DNA of 25,733 bases from JANWYT01 sp046719465 (GTDB taxonomy: Bacteria; Chloroflexota; Anaerolineae; Aggregatilineales; Phototrophicaceae). The stretch lies in the NCBI GenBank assembly GCA_046719465.1, contig JBDNCV010000046.1, forward strand, positions 1 to 25,733, given 5' to 3'. Below, in pieces: positions 14,245 through 21,506 of the stretch. Positions within the stretch are counted from its first letter, which is position 1, and every line of letters begins with the position of its first letter. The position numbers and the translations under genes were made by a program. A model generated the notes under the pieces. The model saw only the letters and a program-made list of their open reading frames with translations. It had not been told where the DNA came from and did no database searches.

Positions 14245-15333
14245 ATGATGCAACCCCTGACCGACGACCAAGCGATTGCCCTGCTGCACGATCTGGTAGC
14301 GATCCCCAGCCCCTCGCACGCTGAGCGCGACGCTGTTGAATTCCTCGTAGGCTGGATGCGCGATCACGGCTATGATCAGGCCTTCCGCGATGAAGCGGGC
14401 AACGCCGTCGGCATACGCGGCGCAGGGCCGTTTACGCTGGCGCTGCTGGGGCACATCGACACGTTCGGGGGCTTCCCCCCTGTGCGCGTGGTCGATGGCA
14501 AGCTCTACGGACGCGGCGCGGTCGATGCGAAGGGGCCGCTGGCGGCCTTTGCAGTGGCGGGGGCACGGGCGACGCTCCCCGACGGCCTGCGCGTGATTGT
14601 GATTGGCGCGGTGGAGGAAGAAGCCCCCACCAGTGCAGGCGCGCGCCACGCCGTGCAGGCCTACCGTGCGGATGCTTGCATCATCGGCGAGCCGTCCCAG
14701 TGGGATCGGCTGACGCTGGGCTACAAGGGGCGCTTGGTGCTGCGTTGGGCGTGGCATGGGGCGCTGGCCCACAGCGCCGCTGACGTGGCGACGCCTGCCG
14801 AGCGCGCGGTCGCCTATTGGCAGCAGGTGCAAGCGTATGCGACGGGCTTCAACGCGGGGCGGCAGGGGCTGTTCAACCGCCTAGATGCTGCGCTCCAAGA
14901 TCTCAACACAGCCCAAGATGGCGCGTTCGGCCAAGCGACGATGACGGTCGGCTTTCGGCTGCCGCCTGACCTCACGCCGGATGCGCTGCTGGCTGCCTTG
15001 CCCGCGGCAGACGGCGCGACCCTCACGCCCTACGGCCAAGAGACGGCCTTCGTCGCCCCCAAAGACAACGTGCTCACCCGCGCGCTGCGCGGCGCGATCC
15101 GCGCGCAGGGCGGCCAGCCCGCTTTCGTCCTCAAGACGGGCACGAGCGACATGAACATCGCAGGCCCGGCGTGGGGCTGCCCCATCGCGGCCTATGGCCC
15201 GGGCGACAGCGCCCTCGACCACACCCCGGACGAACACCTCGACCTACACGAGTATCTCAAGGCGGTGAGGGTGTTGGAGGGGGCAGTGTGCGCGCTGAAA
15301 GTTGAGAGTCAAAAAGTGGAGAGTGAAAAGTGA
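14245..15333 (+). CDS. lysK: LysW-γ-L-lysine carboxypeptidase
   Basis: M20-family metallopeptidase that releases free lysine from LysW in the last pathway step. 362 residues from ATG 14245. Metal and catalytic motifs are LALLGHIDT (H70, D72), GRGAVDAKGPLAAF (D94), VIGAVEEEAP (E124-E126 region) and CIIGEPSQWDRLTLGYKG. KTGTSDMNI near the C-terminus contributes to the active site. An upstream in-frame TTG at 14215 would add 10 residues (MVAFFSERTH) and is less likely. The C-terminal tail is odd: it ends KVESQKVESEK, encoded by a short tandem AAAGTKGAGAGT-like repeat, so the real enzyme may end earlier and the reading frame now runs into repeat DNA. Confidence 0.92.
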   Translation: MMQPLTDDQAIALLHDLVAIPSPSHAERDAVEFLVGWMRDHGYDQAFRDEAGNAVGIRGAGPFTLALLGHIDTFGGFPPVRVVDGKLYGRGAVDAKGPLAAFAVAGARATLPDGLRVIVIGAVEEEAPTSAGARHAVQAYRADACIIGEPSQWDRLTLGYKGRLVLRWAWHGALAHSAADVATPAERAVAYWQQVQAYATGFNAGRQGLFNRLDAALQDLNTAQDGAFGQATMTVGFRLPPDLTPDALLAALPAADGATLTPYGQETAFVAPKDNVLTRALRGAIRAQGGQPAFVLKTGTSDMNIAGPAWGCPIAAYGPGDSALDHTPDEHLDLHEYLKAVRVLEGAVCALKVESQKVESEK

Positions 15334-15355
15334 CAGCCCCAAACGAGGAGAGACG

Positions 15356-15418
15356 ATGGCTGGGGTCAATCGCTTTGAAGATGCGATGGTTCGGCAAAAG
15401 GCGCGGGCCTGTGCATGA
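15356..15418 (+). pseudogene. Probable remnant of a four-helix-bundle (S23/IVS-type) protein gene
   Basis: A 20-codon ORF, MAGVNRFEDAMVRQKARACA, with GAGGAG five bases before the ATG. NRFED..-.-QKAR- matches the start of the widespread four-helix-bundle proteins related to the 23S rRNA intervening-sequence ORF (typically FEDL..WQKAR.L), but it then stops, and no continuation in any frame is visible. It lies in the 162-base gap before the homocitrate synthase gene. A leader-peptide role was considered; it has one Lys and no stable terminator after it. Confidence 0.45.
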
Positions 15419-15495
15419 GATATTGCGTTTTTTGTGTATTCCTTTGAACTTTTCTGCTTGCTGCGTTCAGCTTCTCCACCGAAAGGACTTCCTCT

Positions 15496-16638
15496 ATGCC
15501 CTTCAATAACTTCTCAATCATTGAATCGACCCTGCGCGAGGGCGAGCAGTTCAGCACGGCAACCTTCACCACCGCGCAGAAGATCGAAATCGCTGGCAAG
15601 TTGGACGAGTTCGGCGTGGAGATGATCGAGATGACCTCGCCGCTGGCCAGCCCACAGAGCGAGGCCGACATCCGCGCCATCACACGGCTGGGGTTGAAGG
15701 CGCGCATCCTGACCCACATCCGCTGCAAGCGCGAGGACGCGGCGCGCGCGCTCGACACTGGCGTGCACGGGGTGGACGTGGTGATCGGCACGTCGCCGCA
15801 GTTGATGCAGCACAGCCACGGCAAAGACATCCGTCAAGTCATCGATGCGGCCTGTGACGTGTTGGCCTACATCCGCGAGCAAGCCCCCGATGTCATCCTG
15901 CGCTTCAGCACTGAGGACAGCTTCCGCAGCCGCGAGGCTGACCTGCTGCGCGTCTACCTTGCGGTGGCGGATACTGGCTTAGTGGATCGTTTGGGCGTGG
16001 CGGATACGGTCGGCGTGGCGCTGCCGTCGCAGGTGGCAGCGCTGGTGAGCCAATTGGTGCGCTTGACAGGGCTAGACGTTGAGTTCCACGGCCACAACGA
16101 CAGCGGCTGCGCCATCGCCAACGCCTGCGCCGCGTTAGAGGCTGGCGCGACCCACATCGACACGACGATCTTAGGAATCGGCGAGCGCAACGGCATTACT
16201 CCGCTGGGGGGGCTGATCGCGCGGCTGTACACCCTCAACCGCGACTACGTGCGCAAGTATCAATTGAACCTGCTGCCTGCGCTGGACGCGATGATCGCCC
16301 GCATGTGCCACATTGAGATCCCGTTCAACAACTACATCACTGGCAGCAGCGCCTTCATCCACAAGGCGGGCATCCACGCCAAAGCGGTGCTGGCCGACCC
16401 CTCCACGTATGAGGCGCTCAACCCGGACGATTTTGGCGTCGTGCGCGAGATCGCCATCGGCCACCGGCTGACCGGCTGGAACGCCGTCCGCAGCCGTGCC
16501 CAAACGCTGGGCTTGGATCTGCCCGATGACGTGATCCGCCATGTGACGCAGCTCATCAAAGACCGCGCCGACACGCAGCCGATGTCGCTGGTGGAAGTGG
16601 ATCATTTGCTCTACGCGCAGGCGGAACGGGTGCAGTAG
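15496..16638 (+). CDS. Homocitrate synthase
   Basis: Condenses 2-oxoglutarate with acetyl-CoA to homocitrate, the committed step of the α-aminoadipate route. 380 residues, a TIM-barrel of the DRE-TIM family. IIESTLREGEQ (8-18) holds the catalytic Arg-Glu, ILTHIRCKR (71-79) and HSHGKD (106-111) are segments typical of homocitrate synthases rather than isopropylmalate synthases, EFHGHNDSGCAIAN carries metal ligands H198 and H200, and IHKAGIHAKAV is the second metal/substrate region. It is short, with no LeuA-type regulatory domain. ATG 15496 is preceded by GAAAGGA at 8 bases. Gene names differ by species (hcs, lys20, lysS), so none is assigned. It sits 162 bases after lysK with the S23-type remnant between them. 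Feedback inhibition by lysine is known for homologues but not visible here. Confidence 0.93.
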   Translation: MPFNNFSIIESTLREGEQFSTATFTTAQKIEIAGKLDEFGVEMIEMTSPLASPQSEADIRAITRLGLKARILTHIRCKREDAARALDTGVHGVDVVIGTSPQLMQHSHGKDIRQVIDAACDVLAYIREQAPDVILRFSTEDSFRSREADLLRVYLAVADTGLVDRLGVADTVGVALPSQVAALVSQLVRLTGLDVEFHGHNDSGCAIANACAALEAGATHIDTTILGIGERNGITPLGGLIARLYTLNRDYVRKYQLNLLPALDAMIARMCHIEIPFNNYITGSSAFIHKAGIHAKAVLADPSTYEALNPDDFGVVREIAIGHRLTGWNAVRSRAQTLGLDLPDDVIRHVTQLIKDRADTQPMSLVEVDHLLYAQAERVQ

Positions 16639-16648
16639 CGCTGGCATG

Positions 16649-16961
16649 TGGTGTCTGACGTGGAACAGATTTGAACGCCGGGCGCTCAAGCATCCGGCTG
16701 CCCCTCACCCCCTGTCCCCTCTCCCACGCGCCGCTGCGCGGCTGGGGCGAGGGGTGGGCCGCCCTCACCCCTCAATCCTCTCTCCCGTGGCGAGGGGGCT
16801 TGCCCCTTCTCCGCCGGGAGAAGGGGTTGGGGATGAGGCCTTGTCATCCATCGATCACGACACGTTGTCCATGCCACGGCTCACGGTCGAAGCTGGTCAA
16901 CATGACCGCAGGTCAGACAGGGTAAAGGGTAGATCGCGCATCGCCACCATTTTAGACACTC
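16649..16961. repeat. MITE-like element B, degenerate left end
   Basis: The right end is TTTAGACACTCTC (16951-16963), identical to the end of element A. The left end TGGTGTCTGA is a mutated GAGTGTCTAA. Bases 16649-16698 align without gaps to 18365-18414, including 25 identical bases (16674-16698 with 18390-18414). Inside are two polypyrimidine hairpins (about 16700-16760 and 16758-16840) of the same type as at 12735 and 14111. Short ORFs within are not credible. It fills most of the 408 bases between homocitrate synthase and the ATP-grasp gene. Confidence 0.55.
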
Positions 16962-16979
16962 TCCATGCATGGCCACAAC

Positions 16980-17009
16980 TTGCTAACTAGTGCCCTTGTT
17001 CGGTATAGT
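16980..17009 (+). promoter_or_regulatory. Candidate promoter of the ATP-grasp/subtilase cluster
   Basis: TTGCTA (16980-16985) and TATAGT (17004-17009) with an 18-base spacer resemble a σ70-type promoter. It is just outside the right end of element B and 37 bases before ATG 17047. Confidence 0.5.
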
Positions 17010-17046
17010 CTGCGGAATTTTAAGGTAAGTGAAGGTCACAGCCATC

Positions 17047-18261
17047 ATGAGCGGACAACCGACTGTGTTGTTTTTGTCCAGCACCCACAAGGGCGATGTT
17101 ATGCTTGAACAAGCGCGCCAGCTGGGGTATCGCGTCATGCTCATGACCGAGGAAAGCCAGCGCGCCGAGAGCTGGCCTTACCACATGATCGACGAGTTCT
17201 TCATCACCCCGGACTTTCGACGCTACCAAGACGTGATCAACACCGTGACGTATCTTGCGCGCGGGCGCAGGATCGACCTGCTGCTGCCGTTGGATGAGTT
17301 TGAGGTGGAGCTGGTGGCCATCCTGCGTGAGCATATGCGGCTGCCCGGGATGGGCGTGAGCGCCATCCGCCACTTCCGCGATAAGCTCACCATGCGCCAA
17401 CTGGCAGCGGCGGCGGGCATCCCTGTGCCTGCCTTCACGCGCATCCTCAACTACGACGAACTGCGCGCCTACTTCGACGCCGTGCCACCGCCCTACATGC
17501 TCAAGCCGCGCATGGACGCGGGCAGCATGGGCATCCGCAAGGTCTACGACAGCGAGCAGGTGTGGCGCGCGTTGGACGAGTTGGGCGATCGACAATCTTA
17601 CTATCTGTTGGAGCAGTTCTTGCCCGGCAGCGTCTACCATGTGGATTCGGTGGTCTACAAAGGGAAGATCGTCTACAGCAGCGTACAGGGCTACGCGCGC
17701 CCACCGATTGACGTGTATCAGGGGGGTGGGGTGTTTGCCACGCGCGTGCTGCCGCGCAGCCACGCCGATGTGAAGGCCTTAACCAAACTCAACGCTAAGA
17801 TCATCAAAGCCCTAGATTTGCCCTACGGTGTGACCCATGCCGAGTTCATCAAAGCCGAGGCCGACGGCCAGTTTTACTTTCTGGAGGTGGCCGCGCGCGT
17901 GGGCGGGGCCTACATCAGCGACATGCTGGAACACGCGACGGGGGTGAACCTGTGGCGCGAATGGATGAACCTAGAGCATGCGCTCTTGACCGGAACGGAA
18001 TATGCTCCGCCTGCCAGCCGCGCGGGGTATGGGGCGGTGCTGCTCACGCTGGCGCGGACGGAACACCCCGACTTGAGCGCCTACACCGACCCTGAAATTG
18101 CCTACCGCATCGACAAGCCGTATCACGCGGGCGTGGTGCTGGCCTCAAACGATGCTGCGCGCGTAGAGGCGCTGCTCAACGACTACATGCTGCGCTTCTC
18201 GCGCGATTTTATGACCAGCGTCGCCCCGATGGACGCTCAGCGTACAGGTCTAACCGGGTAA
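17047..18261 (+). CDS. ATP-grasp carboxylate-amine ligase 1
   Basis: 404 residues of ATP-grasp architecture. An N-terminal Rossmann-like region (TVLFLSSTHKGDVMLEQARQ... DLLLPLDEFEVEL), a central ATP-binding strand-loop YMLKPRMDAGSMGIRKVY, then YLLEQFLPGSVYHVDSVVY, and the metal site GQFYFLEVAARVGGAYI. The acidic residues needed for Mg-ATP are present; the third position of the usual ENxR type reads EVAAR, as in several carboxylate-amine ligases. The class forms amide or peptide bonds through acyl-phosphates; substrates are unknown. ATG 17047 has GAAGG about 11 bases upstream; a GTG at 17029 would add 6 residues. The gene may be the first of the cluster through 24869, although 296 bases separate it from the subtilase gene. 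Confidence 0.82.
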   Translation: MSGQPTVLFLSSTHKGDVMLEQARQLGYRVMLMTEESQRAESWPYHMIDEFFITPDFRRYQDVINTVTYLARGRRIDLLLPLDEFEVELVAILREHMRLPGMGVSAIRHFRDKLTMRQLAAAAGIPVPAFTRILNYDELRAYFDAVPPPYMLKPRMDAGSMGIRKVYDSEQVWRALDELGDRQSYYLLEQFLPGSVYHVDSVVYKGKIVYSSVQGYARPPIDVYQGGGVFATRVLPRSHADVKALTKLNAKIIKALDLPYGVTHAEFIKAEADGQFYFLEVAARVGGAYISDMLEHATGVNLWREWMNLEHALLTGTEYAPPASRAGYGAVLLTLARTEHPDLSAYTDPEIAYRIDKPYHAGVVLASNDAARVEALLNDYMLRFSRDFMTSVAPMDAQRTGLTG

Positions 18262-18364
18262 GTGAGTCATAAAAAGGCGAAAGTAGAAAGTGGAAAAGAG
18301 CGCATCTAACAACGGATTGTTTTGTCGGGTCGCTTTGATTCCCAGCGTAGGATTTGCCTTGCGC

Positions 18365-18414
18365 GAGTGTCTAGCGTGGAGCCGATTAAAACGCCGGGCG
18401 CTCAAGCATCCGGC
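18365..18414. repeat. Left fragment of element-B-like repeat
   Basis: The 50 bases begin GAGTGTCTAG, one base different from the terminus of element A, and match 16649-16698 ungapped, ending in the same CGCTCAAGCATCCGGC. No right terminus is seen before the subtilase gene, so this is a truncated copy. It lies within the 296-base gap 18262-18557, where I see no gene. Confidence 0.55.
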
Positions 18415-18557
18415 GGTCACATGCCCTTTGAAGGGGGCTTCAGCCTCTGGCGAAGGGCAGCCATCTGCTGCGGCGCAGACACCGCCTGCCTTGCTGCTCG
18501 CTTGCCACTTTTGACCTTTTATTCTTTACCAGTCGCTTAGCGACGGAGGAGCCAGCT

Positions 18558-19739
18558 GTGACGTTTGCGCCGTTTCGTTCGAATTATCCGCAGTTTGTGC
18601 CGCATGAGGTGACCGTGCTGCCCACGCCGCAGCGCGTCGGCGCGCTGACGGACGTCAAGGGCGAGGGGGTGGTGATCGCCTATGTGGACAGCGGTTTCTC
18701 GCGCCATCCTGACATTGAAGGGCGGGTCATCGTCCACGCGGACGCCAGCACCCACCACGTGATTGAAACGCCGCACGTCGTCCAAACGTCGCTGCTGAGC
18801 TGGCATGGGCAGATGACGAGCGTCATCGGCAGCGGCGACGGGCGCAGCAGCGGCGGGCGTTTCACGAGCATCGCGCCGCGCTCCAAGTTGGTGCTGGTCA
18901 AAGTCAGCACGCCCGATGGCCGCATCAAAGAGCCGGACATCTTGCGCGGGCTGCGCTGGATCTACGACACGCGCCACCGCTACGGTGTGCGCATCGTGAA
19001 CGTGTCGGTAGGGGGGGATTACGTCAGCGATGACCCCAACAACCCGCTGTACGCGATGGTGCGCCGCCTGCACGCTGCGGGGATCGTCGTGGTCGTCTCC
19101 GCGGGGAACGCCAACGCCGAGTATATGGTTCCGCCGGCCTCAGCCCCGCACGCCCTCACGGTCGGCGGCTATGACGATCAAAACACGACCGACGAGCGCC
19201 AATGGAAGCTGTTTCATCACAACTTCGCGCGCACGTATGAATGGAAGGAAAAGCCAGAGGTGTTGTCCTCAGCGGCGTGGATTGCGTCGCCGCTGCTGCC
19301 AGACAGCGACACAGCGCGCGAGGTGCAGCTGCTGGGGCAGCTCTTGAACGCGCGCAGCGCAGCGGACGTGCTGGAGGTGCTAAAGCATGGCTGGCACACG
19401 TTGGGGCTGACGCAGGAGGAATCGCACACCTTGACCGATGAGGTTATCACGCGGCTGCAAGCCCGCATCTACGAACACAAGGTCATCAACGAGCACTACC
19501 AGCACGTGGACGGCACGTCGGTCGCTGCGCCGATTGTGTCGTCAGTGATTGCGCAAATGCTGGAGGTGAACCCGTCGCTGCGCCCGGACGACGTAAAACA
19601 TATTCTAATGGCCACCTCGCAGCCGCTGGCCGGTGTGCCCGCGCACAAGCAGGGCGCGGGCCGCATTCAACCTGCCGCCGCTGTGGCCATGGCGCGGCAC
19701 TTTACCGCTTCTCTACCACATCAGGAGCACACGGCATGA
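18558..19739 (+). CDS. S8-family subtilisin-like protease with insertion
   Basis: 393-residue serine protease with a complete subtilase triad: AYVDSGF (Asp44), LSWHGQMTSVIGS (His83), SAGNANAEY (oxyanion Asn184) and DGTSVAAPIVSSV (Ser321). There is no signal peptide or propeptide in front of the catalytic Asp region, pointing to an intracellular enzyme. Between Asn184 and Ser321 there are 137 residues instead of the ~66 in subtilisin; about residues 250-312 look like an added helical domain (ARSAADVLEVLKHGWHTLGL). Start: GTG 18558 is supported by GGAGGA (18545-18550) at 7 bases. The stop overlaps the esterase start as ATGA, so both products are made together. Confidence 0.88.
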   Translation: MTFAPFRSNYPQFVPHEVTVLPTPQRVGALTDVKGEGVVIAYVDSGFSRHPDIEGRVIVHADASTHHVIETPHVVQTSLLSWHGQMTSVIGSGDGRSSGGRFTSIAPRSKLVLVKVSTPDGRIKEPDILRGLRWIYDTRHRYGVRIVNVSVGGDYVSDDPNNPLYAMVRRLHAAGIVVVVSAGNANAEYMVPPASAPHALTVGGYDDQNTTDERQWKLFHHNFARTYEWKEKPEVLSSAAWIASPLLPDSDTAREVQLLGQLLNARSAADVLEVLKHGWHTLGLTQEESHTLTDEVITRLQARIYEHKVINEHYQHVDGTSVAAPIVSSVIAQMLEVNPSLRPDDVKHILMATSQPLAGVPAHKQGAGRIQPAAAVAMARHFTASLPHQEHTA

Positions 19740-20455
19740 ATCGAGAATATCACCGCTGGTTTAGCCCCGCCCTCGGCCGCGACATGGAGCTGTTGATCTT
19801 TGGCCATGCGGGCGCGCGCGTGATCATCTTCCCCACGAGCAAGGGGCGCTTTTATGAGTGGCAAGATCGGGGCATGGTGCATTCGCTCAGCCACAGCATC
19901 AACAGCGGCCACTTGCAGCTTTACTGTGTCGACAGCGTGGACGCGGAAAGCTGGTACGCATGGCATCTGCACCCGGGGGCGCGCGCATGGCGGCATCACC
20001 AATACATGCGCTACATCTACGATGAGGTGCTGCCGCTCAGCACGTACAAGAACGGCAACCCGTTCCTGATGACGATGGGGGCGAGCTTCGGGGCGTTCCA
20101 CGCCATGTCCTTCGGCTTGCACTTCCCTGAAAAGGTGGATCGCATCCTCGGCTTCAGCGGCCTCTACGACATTCGCACCTTTACCGATGGTTACAGCGAC
20201 GACATGGTGTATCGCTACAACCCGATGCAGTTCATCCCGAATGAGCATGACCCCGGGCGCTTGGCGGCGCTGCGCCATATCGACATCATCATGGCGACAG
20301 GGCGCGATGATCGCTTGATCGAGAGCGCCCGCGCCATGAGCGGCACGCTGTGGGCCAAGGGCATCGGCAACGCGCTGCGCGAGTGGGACGGCTGGTCGCA
20401 CGATTGGCCGTATTGGACGCGCATGATGCACGCCTACATTAGCGGGCATGATTAG
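19736..20455 (+). CDS. α/β-hydrolase, esterase-like
   Basis: 239-residue α/β-hydrolase. TMGASFGAFHAMSF has the nucleophile elbow G-x-S-x-G with Ser117. DIIMATGRDDRL supplies the acid (Asp191 or Asp192) and GWSHDWPYW the His222. The N-terminal part (REYHRWFSPALGRDMELLIF, IIFPTSKGRFYEW) resembles the esterase D/PHB-depolymerase-like group. Substrate unknown. It overlaps the protease gene by 4 bases and precedes the ATP-grasp genes by 61 bases. Pairing a serine hydrolase with amide-forming ligases suggests release or editing of a product, as thioesterase-like hydrolases do elsewhere; that is inference. Confidence 0.8.
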   Translation: MNREYHRWFSPALGRDMELLIFGHAGARVIIFPTSKGRFYEWQDRGMVHSLSHSINSGHLQLYCVDSVDAESWYAWHLHPGARAWRHHQYMRYIYDEVLPLSTYKNGNPFLMTMGASFGAFHAMSFGLHFPEKVDRILGFSGLYDIRTFTDGYSDDMVYRYNPMQFIPNEHDPGRLAALRHIDIIMATGRDDRLIESARAMSGTLWAKGIGNALREWDGWSHDWPYWTRMMHAYISGHD

Positions 20456-20516
20456 ACGAGCGAGCAGGGCAAGGCAGCAAACTTAGATCGAATTGGTTTT
20501 AGGAGGAAGCGACAAT

Positions 20517-21503
20517 ATGGCACAGGAACCTATTCGCATTGGTCTACTGGTGGGGCGTGAGTGGTCGTTTCCACCAGCGTTTATCGAAGAAGTCAACCGC
20601 CGCTCTGCTTCGACAGGTGTCATCGCTGAGTATGTCAAGCTCGGCGGCACGATGATGAACGAGCCGGTTCCGTATCGTGTGATTGTGGATCGCATCTCGC
20701 ATGAAGTGCCCTATTATCGCTCTTATCTCAAAAATGCCGCTCTTCAGGGGGTGCGCGTCGTCAACGATCCGTTTATGTGGACGGCAGACGACAAATTCTT
20801 CGGCGCGTCCCTGCTGACGAAGCTCGGCATCCCTTCGCCCAAGACGGTGGTGCTGCCCAACAAGGACTACGTCCCCGGCATCAAGCACGATGAAAGCCTG
20901 CGCAACCTCATCTTCCCGCTGGATTGGTGGAAGCTGGTGGAGAGCGTCGGCGGCTTCCCGCTCATCCTGAAGGATGCTCACGGCGGCGGCTGGCGCGATG
21001 TCTACGTCGTTCACAGCATGGAGGAGCTGTGGCATCACTACAACCACAGCGGCCTGCTCACGATGATCATTCAAGAGTTCATCGCGTGGGATGAGGGCAT
21101 GTACGCTCGCTGCATGTGCATCGGCCAAGAGGCCGTGCGCGTCATGCGGTATGACCCCAAGCAGCGCTACTATCACCCTGAGCACCACTTCGACCCGCAG
21201 CTTGCCCAAACCCTGCACGACTACACGCTGCGGATTTGCCAAGCCTTCGGCTACGACATGAACACCGCCGAGTTTGCCGTGCGCGGCGGCATCCCCTACG
21301 CGATTGACTTCATGAACCCTGCGCCCGATATGGACGTGAACAGCTTGGGGCGCGGCCACTTTGAGTGGATCGTGCAGACGATGGCCGACCAGATGATCGC
21401 GCTGGCGCTGGGGCAGACCAGCACCGCCGACAACTACAAATGGGGGGCGCTCATCCACCCTAAACCGAAAGCCAAAGCGGCTGGCCGCAAAAAAGGAGGC
21501 TGA
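20517..21503 (+). CDS. RimK-like ATP-grasp ligase 2
   Basis: 328 residues with RimK-type ATP-grasp features: an N-terminal PIRIGLLVGREWSFPPAF, then DDKFFGASLLTKLGIPSPKT, the nucleotide loop FPLILKDAHGGGWRDVYVV, MIIQEFIAWDEG, and the metal end EFAVRGGIPYAIDFMNPAPD. Likely activates a carboxylate by phosphorylation and joins it to an amine. The C-terminal tail is Lys/Pro-rich (PKPKAKAAGRKKGG). Start: ATG 20517 has a strong AGGAGG (20501-20506) 10 bases upstream, so the in-frame TTG 20493 is rejected. It is followed after 3 bases by the circularly permuted ligase gene. Confidence 0.85.
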   Translation: MAQEPIRIGLLVGREWSFPPAFIEEVNRRSASTGVIAEYVKLGGTMMNEPVPYRVIVDRISHEVPYYRSYLKNAALQGVRVVNDPFMWTADDKFFGASLLTKLGIPSPKTVVLPNKDYVPGIKHDESLRNLIFPLDWWKLVESVGGFPLILKDAHGGGWRDVYVVHSMEELWHHYNHSGLLTMIIQEFIAWDEGMYARCMCIGQEAVRVMRYDPKQRYYHPEHHFDPQLAQTLHDYTLRICQAFGYDMNTAEFAVRGGIPYAIDFMNPAPDMDVNSLGRGHFEWIVQTMADQMIALALGQTSTADNYKWGALIHPKPKAKAAGRKKGG

Positions 21504-21506
21504 GCC

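Noticed and set aside
18290..18514. 74-codon ORF as precursor peptide of the ATP-grasp cluster
   Set aside because: It spans a dispersed repeat fragment, has no ribosome site and no repeated core motif.
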